A DNA stretch of 64,000 nucleotides from Candidatus Colivivens caballi. GTDB taxonomy: Bacteria; Bacteroidota; Bacteroidia; Bacteroidales; Bacteroidaceae. The notes under the pieces were generated by a model. The model searched no databases and was not told the DNA's origin. It saw nothing but the letters and a program-made list of their open reading frames with translations. Below are positions 16,277-28,400 of this stretch, in pieces. The position numbers and the translations under genes were made by a program. Every line of letters starts with the position of its first letter. The first letter of the stretch is position 1. The DNA lies in the NCBI GenBank assembly GCA_018065565.1, contig JAGHSZ010000082.1, forward strand, positions 1 to 64,000, read 5' to 3'.

Positions 16277-19200
16277 ATGAAGAATTCAATCAAATACATT
16301 CTGACATTAACATTGGCTTTACTTTTTAGTACAATCGCCAATGCACAAGTCAAGGCTGGAGACATCATCAGCGGAACAGTACAGGACGACATCGAACCGA
16401 TAATGATGGCGAATGTTGTCGAGCTCGATGCCAACAACCGTATCGTTGCCCATGGTGTAACTGACATCAATGGTAATTTCTCGTTTAAATGTGTCAGTCC
16501 AAAAGACCGCATACAAGTTTCATATATCGGTTACAAGCCATGGAGCCAGGTAATCGGCAACACGAAGCGCTTCAACATCATCATGAAGAGCAATACCATG
16601 CTCGACAATGTTGTCATCAAAGCAAAACCAAGACAAGTACAGAGTACTGGTATGTCAATTCCTGTAAAGGAAATATCTGTGGCAAGCCAGTCAATGAACA
16701 TGGACGATGTCGAAGGTCTTGCATTTACAAGTGCCGATGAAGCACTTCAAGGAAAGATTGCCGGACTCGACATCATTGCCAATTCAGGTAACCTTGGTGC
16801 AGGAACAAGCATGCGTCTGCGTGGTGTCAGCACCATTCACGGAAGTGCGGAACCACTCATCGTAGTCGATGGCAACATCTTCGAACTTCCTGACGATGTC
16901 AGCCAGACCAATTTTGAAGACCTCGACAACGAGGAACAGTTCGCCACACTGCTCTCAGTCAATCCAGAAGACATCAAGAGCATCAATGTACTGAAAGATG
17001 CCGCAGCAACTGCAATCTGGGGTTCACGCGGTGCCAATGGTGTTATTGAAATTACAACACGCCGTGGTGTGAAAGGCAAGACTCGCATCAACCTCTCATA
17101 CCGTTTCACCGGCAGTTGGCAACCAGAAGGCCTGAACATGCTCGATGGCGACGGTTACACCATGATGCTCAAAGAAGCATACTTCAATCCAAAGCAAAGC
17201 AGTGAAACCAGCGATATGGTCGAACTCAATTATGACAAGTCACGACCAATGTATTACAACAACTTCAACCACAACACCGACTGGGTTGATGCTGTCAATC
17301 AGTTTGGACAGAGCCACAACTACTATCTCACACTGACTGGTGGTGGAGAAAAGGCACGATTCCGCATTTCGGGTGGTTACGACCACGAGACTGGTACCAT
17401 CATCAAGCAGGAACTCGACCGTTTCTCTACTCGTATGGTACTCGACTATGATGTGAGCGACCGCATCCGTTTCTCTTCAAACTTTGCCCTCACCTACACC
17501 GACAACCATCGCAACTGGGATGGAAGCAGTACGGGTTCCCTACTCGACCGTGCATACAAGGCAATGCCAAACATGAGCATATATGAATACGATGAATTTG
17601 GTCAGCCAACAGGAGGATTCTACAATATGCTCCCAACTTATGCTAATCCGGGTAATGTTCCAGATGGTTACTCATCCTTCTATTTAAGTGATATGAAGTC
17701 AAACGGCAACCCTATTGCAATGGCTCACCTCGCTCACAACAATCAGAGCACATACCGAATCAACCCTCAGTTCAATCTCCGCTACAAACTTCTCAGCAAA
17801 GACGAGACAGGACATCAGCTCGACCTCGATGCAGAAGTGTACATGGATATATATAATGAGTCAGTTGATGCATACTACCCTTCTTCACTTTCAACAAACT
17901 CATGGGACAACGGAGATGTAAACAAAGTGTATAACAACGAATACAAGAGTCTTTCTTTCAGCAACAAGGAACGACTGATTTTCACTCCACACTTCAACTC
18001 TGAGAACATCACAATGCAGGTTCTTGGTCAGTTTGAAATCTCAACTGGTAATGGTAATGGACAGAGCTACAACAAGTCACATGTACCAACAGGAATCTCA
18101 TCCCCTATTTCTGATGGCTATCTCCCATCAGGAGGTTCTACCAGTTCAAGTCAATGGCGCAGCGCAGCATTCCTTGGTTCTGCCCATCTCGGTTTATTCG
18201 ACGGACGATATGCATTCGATGTCACAGTACGCCGTGACGGTTCAACAAAGTTTGGTGCAGGAAAGAAATGGGGAACATTCCCTGGCATTTCTGCCCGCTG
18301 GAACATCAGCGACGAACCATTCTTCCAGCGTGCTGACTGGACAAAATTCATCACCCTGCTCTCCATCCGTCCAAGCTGGGGTATCACAGGTCGTCAGCCA
18401 GGTGGTGAATATCTGATGTACAACCGATATGCTTCTGCGGGAACATATGGAAAGAACAATGTCAGCATCAGTTCCATTGCTCCATCCGACCTTCGTCTCA
18501 CTGACATCAAATGGGAAATAAACGAACAATGGAACCTGGGATTCAACCTCGGACTGTTTGACGACAAACTTTCCCTTGCATTTGATGTATATAAGAAGAC
18601 CACTCGCGACCTTCTCAATCCAAATGTCGGCATTCCAGGAACAACCGGTTACAACACACTTGCACAAAAGAATATCGGTGAACTGAAAAACGAAGGTTGG
18701 GAACTTTATGCCAACACTCGCAACCTGATTAAATTTGGCAAACTGAGAGTTGACTTAAACTTCAACATTGCTCAGAACATCAACACCATTACAAAGATGG
18801 ATGAGACAGTTCTGCTCAATATGAATCCTGAATACAACTATAACAATGCCACATACTTGCAACGCATACAGATTGGCAATGCAGTAGGTTCCATCTACGG
18901 ATTCAAGTTCAAAGGTGTTTATACATATGACTATGAGCACAATGGTTACACCCGCGAATCCGAAGACACTTACGGAGAGAACACAGCAGCCGCAGCAGCA
19001 AAGAGAGGCGACAACTCTACATGTCCAGTAGCACGCGATGCTGCGGGCAACATTCTCTTCGATGCGAAAGGAAATCCTCTCCACATGTATTTCGACTACG
19101 GCAACACCAACTACGAATTCCAAGGTGGTGACGCCATCTATGAGGACATTAACCATGATGGACAGATCAACGAACTTGACATCGTTTATTTAGGCAATTC

Positions 19201-19705
19201 CAACCCTAAGTTCAATGGAGGTTTCGGAGTCAATTTCTCTTACAAGGACTGGACACTGAAACTCAGTTTCAACTATCGTATGGGTAACAAGATTGTCAAC
19301 ATGGCACGACTCAACAACGAGTCAATGCGAAGCAACATAAACCAAAGTCAGGCAGTTGCATGGCGATGGAGAAAGAATGGTGACGAGACCATCATACCTC
19401 GTGCCATGAATGCAAGCCTTGGTGTTGACAACTTCAACTCACTCGGAAGCGACCGTTTCGTTGAAGATGGCGATTATGTACGCTTACAGTATGCTCAGCT
19501 TCTGTACAATCTGCCGAATACATTCGTCAAGAAAATTGGGTTGCAAAGCATTCGCCTTTCGCTTTCTGCCAACAATTTGTTCTGTTGGACAAAGTACACT
19601 GGTGTTGACCCTGAAGTTGGTTATGGTGCATGGGGCATCACATACGATAATTCAAAGACCCCACGCGCAAAGTCATTTACTCTTAGTGTAAATGTTGGAT
19701 TCTAA
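16277..19705 (+). CDS. SusC/RagA-type TonB-dependent outer-membrane transporter 1
   Basis: Outer-membrane beta-barrel of 1142 residues. A signal peptide (ILTLTLALLFSTIANAQ) is followed by a carboxypeptidase-D-like regulatory domain (GTVQDDIEPIMMANVVELD ... YIGYKPW), a TonB plug (LQGKIAGLDII ... MRLRGVSTI ... PLIVVDG ... NPEDIKSINVLKDAAATAIWGSRGANGVIEI) and the barrel, ending in a C-terminal aromatic-type strand SFTLSVNVGF. With the SusD partner encoded 15 bp downstream it should import an oligomeric ligand using TonB energy. The substrate cannot be read from sequence. An upstream in-frame Met at 16247 only adds a charged decapeptide before the signal peptide, so 16277 is preferred. Confidence 0.95.
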   Translation: MKNSIKYILTLTLALLFSTIANAQVKAGDIISGTVQDDIEPIMMANVVELDANNRIVAHGVTDINGNFSFKCVSPKDRIQVSYIGYKPWSQVIGNTKRFNIIMKSNTMLDNVVIKAKPRQVQSTGMSIPVKEISVASQSMNMDDVEGLAFTSADEALQGKIAGLDIIANSGNLGAGTSMRLRGVSTIHGSAEPLIVVDGNIFELPDDVSQTNFEDLDNEEQFATLLSVNPEDIKSINVLKDAAATAIWGSRGANGVIEITTRRGVKGKTRINLSYRFTGSWQPEGLNMLDGDGYTMMLKEAYFNPKQSSETSDMVELNYDKSRPMYYNNFNHNTDWVDAVNQFGQSHNYYLTLTGGGEKARFRISGGYDHETGTIIKQELDRFSTRMVLDYDVSDRIRFSSNFALTYTDNHRNWDGSSTGSLLDRAYKAMPNMSIYEYDEFGQPTGGFYNMLPTYANPGNVPDGYSSFYLSDMKSNGNPIAMAHLAHNNQSTYRINPQFNLRYKLLSKDETGHQLDLDAEVYMDIYNESVDAYYPSSLSTNSWDNGDVNKVYNNEYKSLSFSNKERLIFTPHFNSENITMQVLGQFEISTGNGNGQSYNKSHVPTGISSPISDGYLPSGGSTSSSQWRSAAFLGSAHLGLFDGRYAFDVTVRRDGSTKFGAGKKWGTFPGISARWNISDEPFFQRADWTKFITLLSIRPSWGITGRQPGGEYLMYNRYASAGTYGKNNVSISSIAPSDLRLTDIKWEINEQWNLGFNLGLFDDKLSLAFDVYKKTTRDLLNPNVGIPGTTGYNTLAQKNIGELKNEGWELYANTRNLIKFGKLRVDLNFNIAQNINTITKMDETVLLNMNPEYNYNNATYLQRIQIGNAVGSIYGFKFKGVYTYDYEHNGYTRESEDTYGENTAAAAAKRGDNSTCPVARDAAGNILFDAKGNPLHMYFDYGNTNYEFQGGDAIYEDINHDGQINELDIVYLGNSNPKFNGGFGVNFSYKDWTLKLSFNYRMGNKIVNMARLNNESMRSNINQSQAVAWRWRKNGDETIIPRAMNASLGVDNFNSLGSDRFVEDGDYVRLQYAQLLYNLPNTFVKKIGLQSIRLSLSANNLFCWTKYTGVDPEVGYGAWGITYDNSKTPRAKSFTLSVNVGF

Positions 19706-19720
19706 TGGAGGAAACAAGAT

Positions 19721-21577
19721 ATGAAAAAGATAAATAAGAAAACAATAAATGCAATCAAAGGCCTGTTTGCAATAGGCATCGGAACAGTTGCGTTCAGTCC
19801 GGCTCTCACTTCTTGTGAGGACTTCCTCACAATCACACCTTCAAACCAGATTGTGGAAGAAGACTTCTGGCAGGACAAGAACGACTTGCTCAATGTGGTG
19901 TCTGCGTGCTATACAAAATATATAGGCATGATGGGGCAACTCATCCAATGGGGAGAATACAGAAGCGACAATGTCACTTTACCTACAGGCGTAACAAACC
20001 TGCAGACACGAAACATCATGAATGCAAATCTGCTTCCTACATATCGGATGTTTGACTGGACTGAGCTCTACAAAGAAATCAACTTCTGCAACAAGATTCT
20101 TGCTCATGGTCCAGAGACTGTCGTCAATGACGAAAGTTTCTCATTGGGCGACTGGGAACCAATACGCGCTGAAGTCATTACACTTCGCGCATTGGCTCAT
20201 TTCTATCTTGTACGCACCTGGGGTGAAGTTCCTTATGTCACTGTTGACTACAACAACGACGGACAGAACTTCCTCATTCCACAATCTTCACAGGAAGAGG
20301 TGCTGAGCAACATCATCAAGGACCTTGAATCAGTTAAAGACGAGGCAATGAATGACTATGGCCAGACCGTATGGAACAACGGACGAATCACTCGCAAAGC
20401 AGTCTATTCACTTCTCGCTGATGTTTACCTCTGGCGTGCAAGCAAAAACGCCTCTGCCGATTCTGTTGCAATATATGGCAATCAGTCACAAGAAGACTAC
20501 CAACGCTGCATTGAATGCTGTGACTGGGTTCTCAACGACATGAAGAAGGACCGTGTAAAGCAACTCAACAAATCTGGCGCAGTCCTTGGTGGAGTCAGCA
20601 TGGATGACCTCACCATCGAAGACCTCCTGATTCCAAACGAAAAAGACCTGAATAACAAATATGCAACCTTAACAAGGGCATTTAGCAATGTATTCGGAAA
20701 AGGCAATTCAATGGAAGGAATCTTTGAGCTGCAAATTGATGGAACAAACAACACAAGCTCCATCAACAGCACATACTGGGACATCACAAATTCCAAAGTA
20801 GGTTCAATCACAAGTACAGATGCACTTGTCAATTCTGCAGCACCTACGGCAAACACTCCAGTACCTGAGTACCTGTACACCCGTACAGACTATCGCCGTT
20901 GGGAAACCATTCGATATACAGCAGCCGACCAGTTGGAGTTCCCTATCACAAAATATGCTGCAACCGAAGTGACACAGTACAATGGTTCGGTTAACACAAA
21001 TGCTGCCATGCAGGACAACTCAGATGCTAAGACATTCCATTGCACATACACCAGTCGTACAAGCACTACAAACAATGCAAACTTCAGTTTCTATCGTCTG
21101 ACTGACATCATGCTGATGAAAGCAGAAGCCATAAGCCAGACTGCCGACAACGACAGCACGCTCAAAGAAGGCTTTGACCTCTGCCGCCACATTTTCAAAA
21201 GAAACAATCCTTATGCTTATGCCACAAACAACACAAAGGCAAAGGATGATTCACTTAGTTTCAGTTCATTCAGCACAAATGAAAACCTTGAAGCCCTTGT
21301 GATGGCAGAACGCCAACGCGAATTCTTCGGAGAAGGCAAACGCTGGTACGACCTGGTTCGCTATGCTCAGCGCAGAGGCAGTACCGCCGACATGCTCAAA
21401 TACTACTTAGGCAAGAAGTTTACAAGCGGAAACAAAGATGCCGTTTTTGCAAAACTCTCAACCATCACTTCTCTCTTCTCTCCAATCTATGATAATGAGA
21501 TAAAGAACAATGCACTGCTCCATCAGAACAGTGTATGGAATACTAACGAATCATCTTCAAAAACGGATAACCTATGA
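19721..21577 (+). CDS. SusD/RagB-family substrate-binding lipoprotein 1
   Basis: Surface lipoprotein of 618 residues that acts as the lid of the SusC barrel encoded 15 bp upstream. The signal peptide ends in LTSC with a lipidated Cys, followed by EDFLTITPSNQIVEEDFW, the classic SusD start. TPR-like helices with RAEVITLRALAHFYLVRTWGEVPYVT and the C-terminal hallmark RQREFFGEGKRWYDLVRYAQ confirm the family. Its stop codon overlaps the next start (ATGA at 21574-21577), so translation of the downstream FAS1 gene is probably coupled. Confidence 0.95.
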   Translation: MKKINKKTINAIKGLFAIGIGTVAFSPALTSCEDFLTITPSNQIVEEDFWQDKNDLLNVVSACYTKYIGMMGQLIQWGEYRSDNVTLPTGVTNLQTRNIMNANLLPTYRMFDWTELYKEINFCNKILAHGPETVVNDESFSLGDWEPIRAEVITLRALAHFYLVRTWGEVPYVTVDYNNDGQNFLIPQSSQEEVLSNIIKDLESVKDEAMNDYGQTVWNNGRITRKAVYSLLADVYLWRASKNASADSVAIYGNQSQEDYQRCIECCDWVLNDMKKDRVKQLNKSGAVLGGVSMDDLTIEDLLIPNEKDLNNKYATLTRAFSNVFGKGNSMEGIFELQIDGTNNTSSINSTYWDITNSKVGSITSTDALVNSAAPTANTPVPEYLYTRTDYRRWETIRYTAADQLEFPITKYAATEVTQYNGSVNTNAAMQDNSDAKTFHCTYTSRTSTTNNANFSFYRLTDIMLMKAEAISQTADNDSTLKEGFDLCRHIFKRNNPYAYATNNTKAKDDSLSFSSFSTNENLEALVMAERQREFFGEGKRWYDLVRYAQRRGSTADMLKYYLGKKFTSGNKDAVFAKLSTITSLFSPIYDNEIKNNALLHQNSVWNTNESSSKTDNL

Positions 21578-23637
21578 AAAGTATTAAATATTTAGCATTA
21601 GCATTCTTGACTCTCACCATTGGGGGATGTTCTGAGAATATCGACGATTCAAATCTCTATACATTCACAGGTGAGATGATGATTGACCACTTTGCCAACG
21701 ACACAGCAAAGTATGGAAAGTATCTTGAAATCTTGAAAATGGTACATCTAAGCAAGAAGTCAGAGTCAACCATGTATGAATTGCTCTCTGCTCGTGGCAA
21801 CTACACATGTTTCGCTCCGACCAACGATGCCATCGACCATTACCTCGACTCATTGCTTCACCTTGAAGAGCCTCAGGTCAGTTCTACAAACATCAACGAA
21901 ATCCCCGACTCCATTGCTGAATCCATTGTTTTCAACTCAATCATCGACAATGGCAACAGTGAGGCATACTCTACTACAACAGGTTTCGGAACAGGCGCGC
22001 TCAACAAGACCAACATGAACGACCGCTACATCAACCTCAGTTATGGCAATGACTCAACAGGCAAGACACTGATCTTTGTAAACGCAAATTCTGTCATTAT
22101 TGACAAGGACATTGAGGTTGAGAATGGTTACATCCACTCCATCGACAAAGTACTGTCACCATCCACATCAACTGTTGCTGACCTTATCATCGGAACAGAA
22201 AACCTTTCATTCTTTGGCGATCTGCTCACAATGACCGGATGGAACGACAAACTGTTGTCGTACAAAGACGAGGACTATGAACTCAACAACGAAAATGCTG
22301 GTGAGAAGCGCGACAATTCAGGCGCATCAGGCTGGGCTGGTTCATATCCCGAAAAGCGATATTTCGGCTATACTGTTTTCGTTGAGCCTGACTCAATTTT
22401 TGCAGAGAAAGGCATCAACAGCATCGATGACTTGAAACAGTATCTGAAATCCAACGCTTACTATGGCAGCAAGACATCATGGGGAGAGGATTACACAAAT
22501 CCCGATAACTATCTGAATCAATTTGTGGCATACCACATTCTTCCAGAACGACTCATTTGGGACCAGCTCGTCATTTTTGCAAACGAAAAGGGCTTTACAA
22601 ACGCAAGTCCTAACCGTGGCGGCAAGAAGTTCAATATCAATGTATGGGAATACTACGAAACTATGGACTACCATCGCCGCAGCATCAAGATTACTGGTAC
22701 TCGTTCCGAAAAACTCATCAACCGTCATGCCACATACAACCTTATATCATATAAGGAGAAAGCCGACGGCATTGACATTCCTGGCATAAAGATCAGCGAC
22801 AAGAACGGCAAGTATGACAACAACGCCCTCAACGGTTTCTACTACCCTATCAACGACTTGTTGGTATGGACAGAATCCGTTCCAAAGAAAATCCTCAATG
22901 AACGAATGCGCTATGACATATGCTCGCTTCTGCCTGAACTGTTGACAAATGGTTGTCGTCGAAACGAGACCCAATGTTATTACTTCACATACGACTACTT
23001 CACAAGCAAGAACGGTGGTTCAGGCGCCATTCCAATTATGTCCGAGCAGACTGACTTCGCCTACCTGTCAAACTACCAGAACGAAGGTTCTTCAAATGTT
23101 GGAGGTAGCGGAACTTGGACAAACTATCAAGCCGACGAATTCAACATTCGTGGTAAATATGATTTCGTGATGAAACTCCCACCTGTACCATACACTGGTA
23201 CATATGAAATCCGCTATGGTGTCAATGCAAACAACAACCGCGGTATGGCACAGATTTATTTAGGTACAAATCCAAACAATTTGCCTGCTGTTGGCATTCC
23301 AATCGACCTTCGTATCGGCGGAGACAACGCAATGGTAGGATGGAAATCAGATGCCGACCTCGGTTCCGACGATGCAATTCAGGAAAAAGACAAGCAGATG
23401 CGCAACAATGGTTACATGAAGGGCCCTGCATACTTCTTCCCTGGAAGCGCTTCTGGTCGCGACTGCTTAACATCAATCAGAAAGATTATCTTTACAGGAA
23501 CACTTGAAGAAGGAAAGACCTACTATATTCGTTTCAAGTCGGTGCTTGATAGCAGCAGCACGCAGTTCTTCTTCGACTACCTTGAATTTGTTCCAAAGAC
23601 CATCTACAATGGCGATATTCCAGAAGATAAATGGTAA
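21574..23637 (+). CDS. FAS1-domain lipoprotein with C-terminal beta-sandwich
   Basis: Predicted surface lipoprotein of 687 residues: signal peptide ending IGGC at residues 17-20. Two FAS1-like regions follow (MYELLSARGNYTCFAPTNDAIDHYLDS near 70-95; KRYFGYTVFVEPDSIFAEKGI and NQFVAYHILPERLIWDQL further on). The last ~200 residues (YTGTYEIRYGVNANNNRGMA, QIYLGTNPNNLPAVGIPIDL, TYYIRFKSVLDSSSTQFFFDYLEFVP) read like a carbohydrate-binding-module-type jelly roll, which would suit glycan or polymer binding. This is inference from pattern only. The gene overlaps the SusD gene by four bases and belongs to the same transcript. Confidence 0.85.
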   Translation: MKSIKYLALAFLTLTIGGCSENIDDSNLYTFTGEMMIDHFANDTAKYGKYLEILKMVHLSKKSESTMYELLSARGNYTCFAPTNDAIDHYLDSLLHLEEPQVSSTNINEIPDSIAESIVFNSIIDNGNSEAYSTTTGFGTGALNKTNMNDRYINLSYGNDSTGKTLIFVNANSVIIDKDIEVENGYIHSIDKVLSPSTSTVADLIIGTENLSFFGDLLTMTGWNDKLLSYKDEDYELNNENAGEKRDNSGASGWAGSYPEKRYFGYTVFVEPDSIFAEKGINSIDDLKQYLKSNAYYGSKTSWGEDYTNPDNYLNQFVAYHILPERLIWDQLVIFANEKGFTNASPNRGGKKFNINVWEYYETMDYHRRSIKITGTRSEKLINRHATYNLISYKEKADGIDIPGIKISDKNGKYDNNALNGFYYPINDLLVWTESVPKKILNERMRYDICSLLPELLTNGCRRNETQCYYFTYDYFTSKNGGSGAIPIMSEQTDFAYLSNYQNEGSSNVGGSGTWTNYQADEFNIRGKYDFVMKLPPVPYTGTYEIRYGVNANNNRGMAQIYLGTNPNNLPAVGIPIDLRIGGDNAMVGWKSDADLGSDDAIQEKDKQMRNNGYMKGPAYFFPGSASGRDCLTSIRKIIFTGTLEEGKTYYIRFKSVLDSSSTQFFFDYLEFVPKTIYNGDIPEDKW

Positions 23638-23689
23638 CAAGGAACTATAATCTGAATCAAACAATAGTAATCAGTTAAACAGAATAAAG

Positions 23690-25402
23690 ATGAAACGAAT
23701 CTTCAAACATACGATGGTACTTGCCTTGGCACTCATAGTGCTGAGTTGCAGCGACGACCATTTCGACATTAACTCTTCTGTTGCCGACAGACCAACACTT
23801 TGGGAAGCAATCAGCAACAATGCCGAGTTGTCAGACTTTGCTGACATTCTCGACAATGTCTATTACTCAAAGTCAGAAGGAAGTCAAACAAAAGTTAAAT
23901 ATTCAGAGTTACTCAGCCACGACCAGAACTTCACAGTCTGGGCACCTAAAAACAATGACACAATCCTGGCAAAATACAAGTCCATGCTTGCCACTGACCC
24001 TTATACAGTGGAAAAAGAACTTGTACAGAATCACATTGTACGATACAGTAAAATCATGAACGGCAGCGAGAGCGAGGTGCTTGACCTCTTCAACAGCAAG
24101 ACTGCACTGTTCGACCCTGCCAATATGCAGATGGGTGCAAAGAATGTTTCCGATGCCAACATTGGTTGCAGCAATGGCATTCTGCATGTTCTCGATGGTG
24201 TCATTGAGTACAAGCCAAACCTATATGAGTATATCAGCAAAGACACTACCCTTTCAGAACTGAATTCATTCCTGAAAGAATACGAGATGCTTCGTTTCGA
24301 TGAAGCAAACAGCACACAGGGACCAACCGTAAATGGAAACATCACATGGGTGGATTCAGTGGTCAACATGACTAACGACTATTTCTCGATGATGGATGCT
24401 TATCTCAATAAAGAAGACAGCATCTACGCTATGGTTCTTCCTAATAATAATGCATGGGAAGATGCTATCGGCATCACTTCAAAGTATTTCAAATACATGA
24501 AGACCTACAACCAGAAGGTAGTTACAGTCAATAGCGAAGGTGACGAAACCACCACTCCCCTTGACAAGACCTTCACAGATGAAGAACTCGACTCAATGAG
24601 CAACTTATTTTCTAAAAGTGCAATCTGCCAGAACCTTGTCTTCAATGCAAAATACCAGGCAAAGCCATTCAACATCGACAAACCAGCCGACTGCGACTCC
24701 CTGGTAAGCACCAATGGCAGGGTGTTCGAACAACCACAAGTAGCACAGATTTTTGGAGATGCCGTTCCTGTTGAACTCAGCAATGGTTACGCATATGTTG
24801 TTGATACATTTGCATATCGTGGCATTGACACATGGGCAAAAAAGCGCGACCTCGAAGCGGAGATGTCAAGCAACATCGAAAGCAATGTCCGTTGCAACAT
24901 GGCAAATACGCAGTGTTCTTTCGTAATGCCAGACACCGTCGTTAAGTACACCGTAGCCCGTGCTGTCCAGACCACCCCAACTGCAAATCCTGAAATCACA
25001 TTCAAGTTGCCTAACATCATGTCATGTAAATATGACATCTATGTAGTGATGGCATACAACACCAACGCCAACATGTCAACAAAGTTCAAGGCAACATTAA
25101 CCTACCACGAAGGAAAACGCTCAACACAGTCAAACGCCACTCTTAAACCCGAAGCTGACGACATCCACAAGGGAGCAAGCAACACATATGTAAACCTTCC
25201 TTGTCCATATGTTGACGACAACGGAGTGACTCAATATGTTGACAGTATTTGTGTAGCACGCGACTTTGAATTCCCTGTTGCATACTATGGCACAGACTTT
25301 TATCCTACACTCAAACTATCTGTAAATGTCACATCCAAGGAAATATCCACATACACCCGTGAGATGTGGATTGACCAGATTGTATTGGTAGCGAAAGAAT
25401 AA
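23690..25402 (+). CDS. FAS1-domain lipoprotein with C-terminal beta-sandwich
   Basis: Predicted surface lipoprotein of 570 residues: signal peptide ending VLSC at residues 17-20, then SDDHFD. A FAS1 domain is visible at about 33-110 (TLWEAISNNAELSDFADIL ... NFTVWAPKNNDTILAKY), with the usual second motif CSNGILHVLDGVIEYKPNLYEYI, and a second partial FAS1 region follows (SIYAMVLPNNNAWEDA). The C-terminal ~150 residues (EITFKLPNIMSCKYDIYVVM to TREMWIDQIVLVAKE) form a beta-rich domain comparable to that of the preceding protein. It lies 52 bp after that gene on the same strand. Ligand unknown. Confidence 0.85.
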   Translation: MKRIFKHTMVLALALIVLSCSDDHFDINSSVADRPTLWEAISNNAELSDFADILDNVYYSKSEGSQTKVKYSELLSHDQNFTVWAPKNNDTILAKYKSMLATDPYTVEKELVQNHIVRYSKIMNGSESEVLDLFNSKTALFDPANMQMGAKNVSDANIGCSNGILHVLDGVIEYKPNLYEYISKDTTLSELNSFLKEYEMLRFDEANSTQGPTVNGNITWVDSVVNMTNDYFSMMDAYLNKEDSIYAMVLPNNNAWEDAIGITSKYFKYMKTYNQKVVTVNSEGDETTTPLDKTFTDEELDSMSNLFSKSAICQNLVFNAKYQAKPFNIDKPADCDSLVSTNGRVFEQPQVAQIFGDAVPVELSNGYAYVVDTFAYRGIDTWAKKRDLEAEMSSNIESNVRCNMANTQCSFVMPDTVVKYTVARAVQTTPTANPEITFKLPNIMSCKYDIYVVMAYNTNANMSTKFKATLTYHEGKRSTQSNATLKPEADDIHKGASNTYVNLPCPYVDDNGVTQYVDSICVARDFEFPVAYYGTDFYPTLKLSVNVTSKEISTYTREMWIDQIVLVAKE

Positions 25403-25487
25403 GTACTGAATGCAAGAACTCGAATACAATCCTATTAATGACTAAATAACCAGAATTTCTCACATAGTCTAAATAGTAAACAAGAAT

Positions 25488-28400
25488 ATGAAACAGATAA
25501 ATAAATTCACACTTCAGTCTTCGCTGTTCACACTCATTGCGATGTCTTTCGGCTGTGTCACTTCCTATGCACAGGACACCGTTGGTGATGAAGAAACGAC
25601 TAATGAAGTAGTTGAAAAGAAATTGCCGGCAGCACCAGTATATGAGATGCAGACCCTGACAGGAACCATTCTGGATGCATCCACCAAACTACCTGTTGTC
25701 GGTGCACATGTCAAGGCCTATAACAACTCACGCTATTCGGCAATGACAGATGAAAACGGAGACTTCAAACTGAATGCGCCTACATTTGTCACTTCAATCT
25801 ATGTAACCGCTCCTGACTACAATGCAGTTCAGGTTGCAGTTAATGGCAACAAGGTTCAACCAGTGCAACTGTATAGCAACAAGTTGAATGGCGCATATGC
25901 TCCACAGACAAGTGTCACAGCAGCAAAAAGCATTTCTATTGACAACTCCAGTGCAGTTTCAATCGACGCTGAAATCGAGAACAAGTTGAGTGGCGACATT
26001 CACACCATCAACCGCAGCGGACTTCCAGGACAGGGAGCTGCTATGTTCATCCGCGGTCTGAATTCACTCAACCTGAATGCTCAGCCACTTGTTGTCCTCG
26101 ATGGCATCATTATGGACATGCAACTCGACCGAACCACCATTCACGAGGGATTCTTCAACAACATTCTCAGTGCCATCGACCCAGAAGACATTGAAAGCGT
26201 ACAAGTACTGAAAAACGCAACTGCTCTCTATGGTTCACGCGGAGCCAATGGTGTTGTAATCATCAACACCAAGCGAGGTCATAGCATGGTTACAAAGATC
26301 AATGTTTCTGCATTTGGAGGATTTGAGCTCGCTCCTTCAACAATGAAAGTGATGAACGCAAGCCAGTACCGCAACTATGCCAGCGACCTGATTGGCACCA
26401 CCGAATACGGGCAACTGCATTCCACTGCCAATGTTCCTATTCCATTCCTCAACGACAACCCTGAGTACTACTGGTACCCAATGTATCACAACGACACAGA
26501 TTGGTCAGATGGACTCTATCATACCGCATTCACTCAGAACTACAAGGTGAATGTGCAAGGTGGTGATGACATAGCCATGTACAATCTCTCACTTGGATAT
26601 GCAAATTCACAGGCAACAGCCAAGAACAACTCATTTGACCGCCTGAACATTCGTTTTAACACTGACATCAATCTCATCAAGAACCTCAGCACCCAACTCG
26701 ATGTATCTTACAGTCGCAACACATACGATCTTCGCGACAACGGCTGGGCAGAAAGTTATGAAGACAGTCCAATCACATCGCCTAATGTTCTCGGACTGAT
26801 ACAAGCGCCGTTCCTCAGTAAATACAACTATTACACAGGCGACGATGCACGCCTTCATCTTTCAACCGTATATTCAGGCAAGAACTATGATGACGACAAC
26901 TATCCATTCGATTTTGCGTCGAACTATGCAGTCAACACAGCACTTGCAAACCCATACTGGATTCTTGACAATGGAGATGCCAGCAACAAGAACAACCAGG
27001 AAGTCACTCAGTTCAATCTTAATGTGATGCCTAAATGGCAAATCAACAAGAACCTCTTTGTGACCAACCGTTTTGCTTATCAGTTGAACCGTGCAAGCGA
27101 AAAGTATTATCTGCCAATTGCCGGAACACCTGTATATAATCTTAAAGACATGGGTGATGTCCGTGGCATCAAAATGAGTCTCTTCGACAAAGAAACATCG
27201 CTCTATGAAGACCTCCGAATCAACTGGTCAAACAATTACGGTAAGCACGACATTGCAGTGTTTGGTGGTTTCCGTTACACCTCAAATTCTTTCACCGACA
27301 ACTATATGATTGGTTACAATGTGCCAGGTGGAGGTAACGACAAGATGCCAGACCTTTCAGGAAGCGACAGCTTTGCAGGAGTCAACGGCACCAATGATGG
27401 CTGGAAGAACATTGCATATTACGCAGATGCCACATATGCATACAAGAACACCTACTTCGTCAATGCAACCTTGACTGCTGAAAGTTCTTCTCGATTTGGC
27501 AAAGACTGCGACAACGGACTCAAACTGTTCGGAGTCACATGGGGTTTGTTCCCTTCACTTCAACTGGGTTGGGTCATCACCAACGAACCTTGGATGAAGA
27601 AGACCAATGGTGTGAACTACCTCAAACTGACCGCAGGATATGATGTTACAGGAAACGACAACATCGACTATTCAGCAAGCAGAACATATTTCCAGGCAAC
27701 CAGTTTCCTGAAATCAGCCGTTGGACTTGAACTAAAAAATATACAGAATCCTAAACTTCAGTGGGAAACCACCCGTCGCTGGAACTTCGGCATCAACGGT
27801 TCATTTGCAAACAACCGCATACAGGCTGGCCTGGACTTCTTCGTAAGCAACACCGACGACCTTGTAACTTCAACCAGCATCAACTATCTGTCAGGTCTTG
27901 ACAGTTACTTATGCAACGGTGGTTCACTCCGCAATATCGGTGCAGAAGTCAATGTGAACGCCATCGTAGTCAACAACAAGTCATTCAAATGGCAACTTGG
28001 TGCAACTCTCGGCCATTACAAGAATGAAATCACATCGCTGCCAACTGACAACTACAAGACAAAGGTGTATGGAGCAGAACTCCTTACAAGCGTTGGCAGT
28101 CCTGTTGGTCTGTTCTATGGTTACAAAACAGAAGGTGTGTTCTCAACTGAGAAGGAAGCATCAACCGCTTACAACGGTAACCAGTATCTCAAATATCCAA
28201 CAGGAATCCAGCAGAATCCATACAACAACTTCTCTGCCGGTGATATGCATTTCACAGACATTTCACTCGACGGCATCATCGACGAAAAGGACAAGACAGT
28301 CATTGGTGACCCTAATCCAGACATCTACGGAAACATTTTCACAGACTTCATCTTTGGTCGTCTTTCACTCAATGTGACATTCAAGTATTCATTGGGCAAT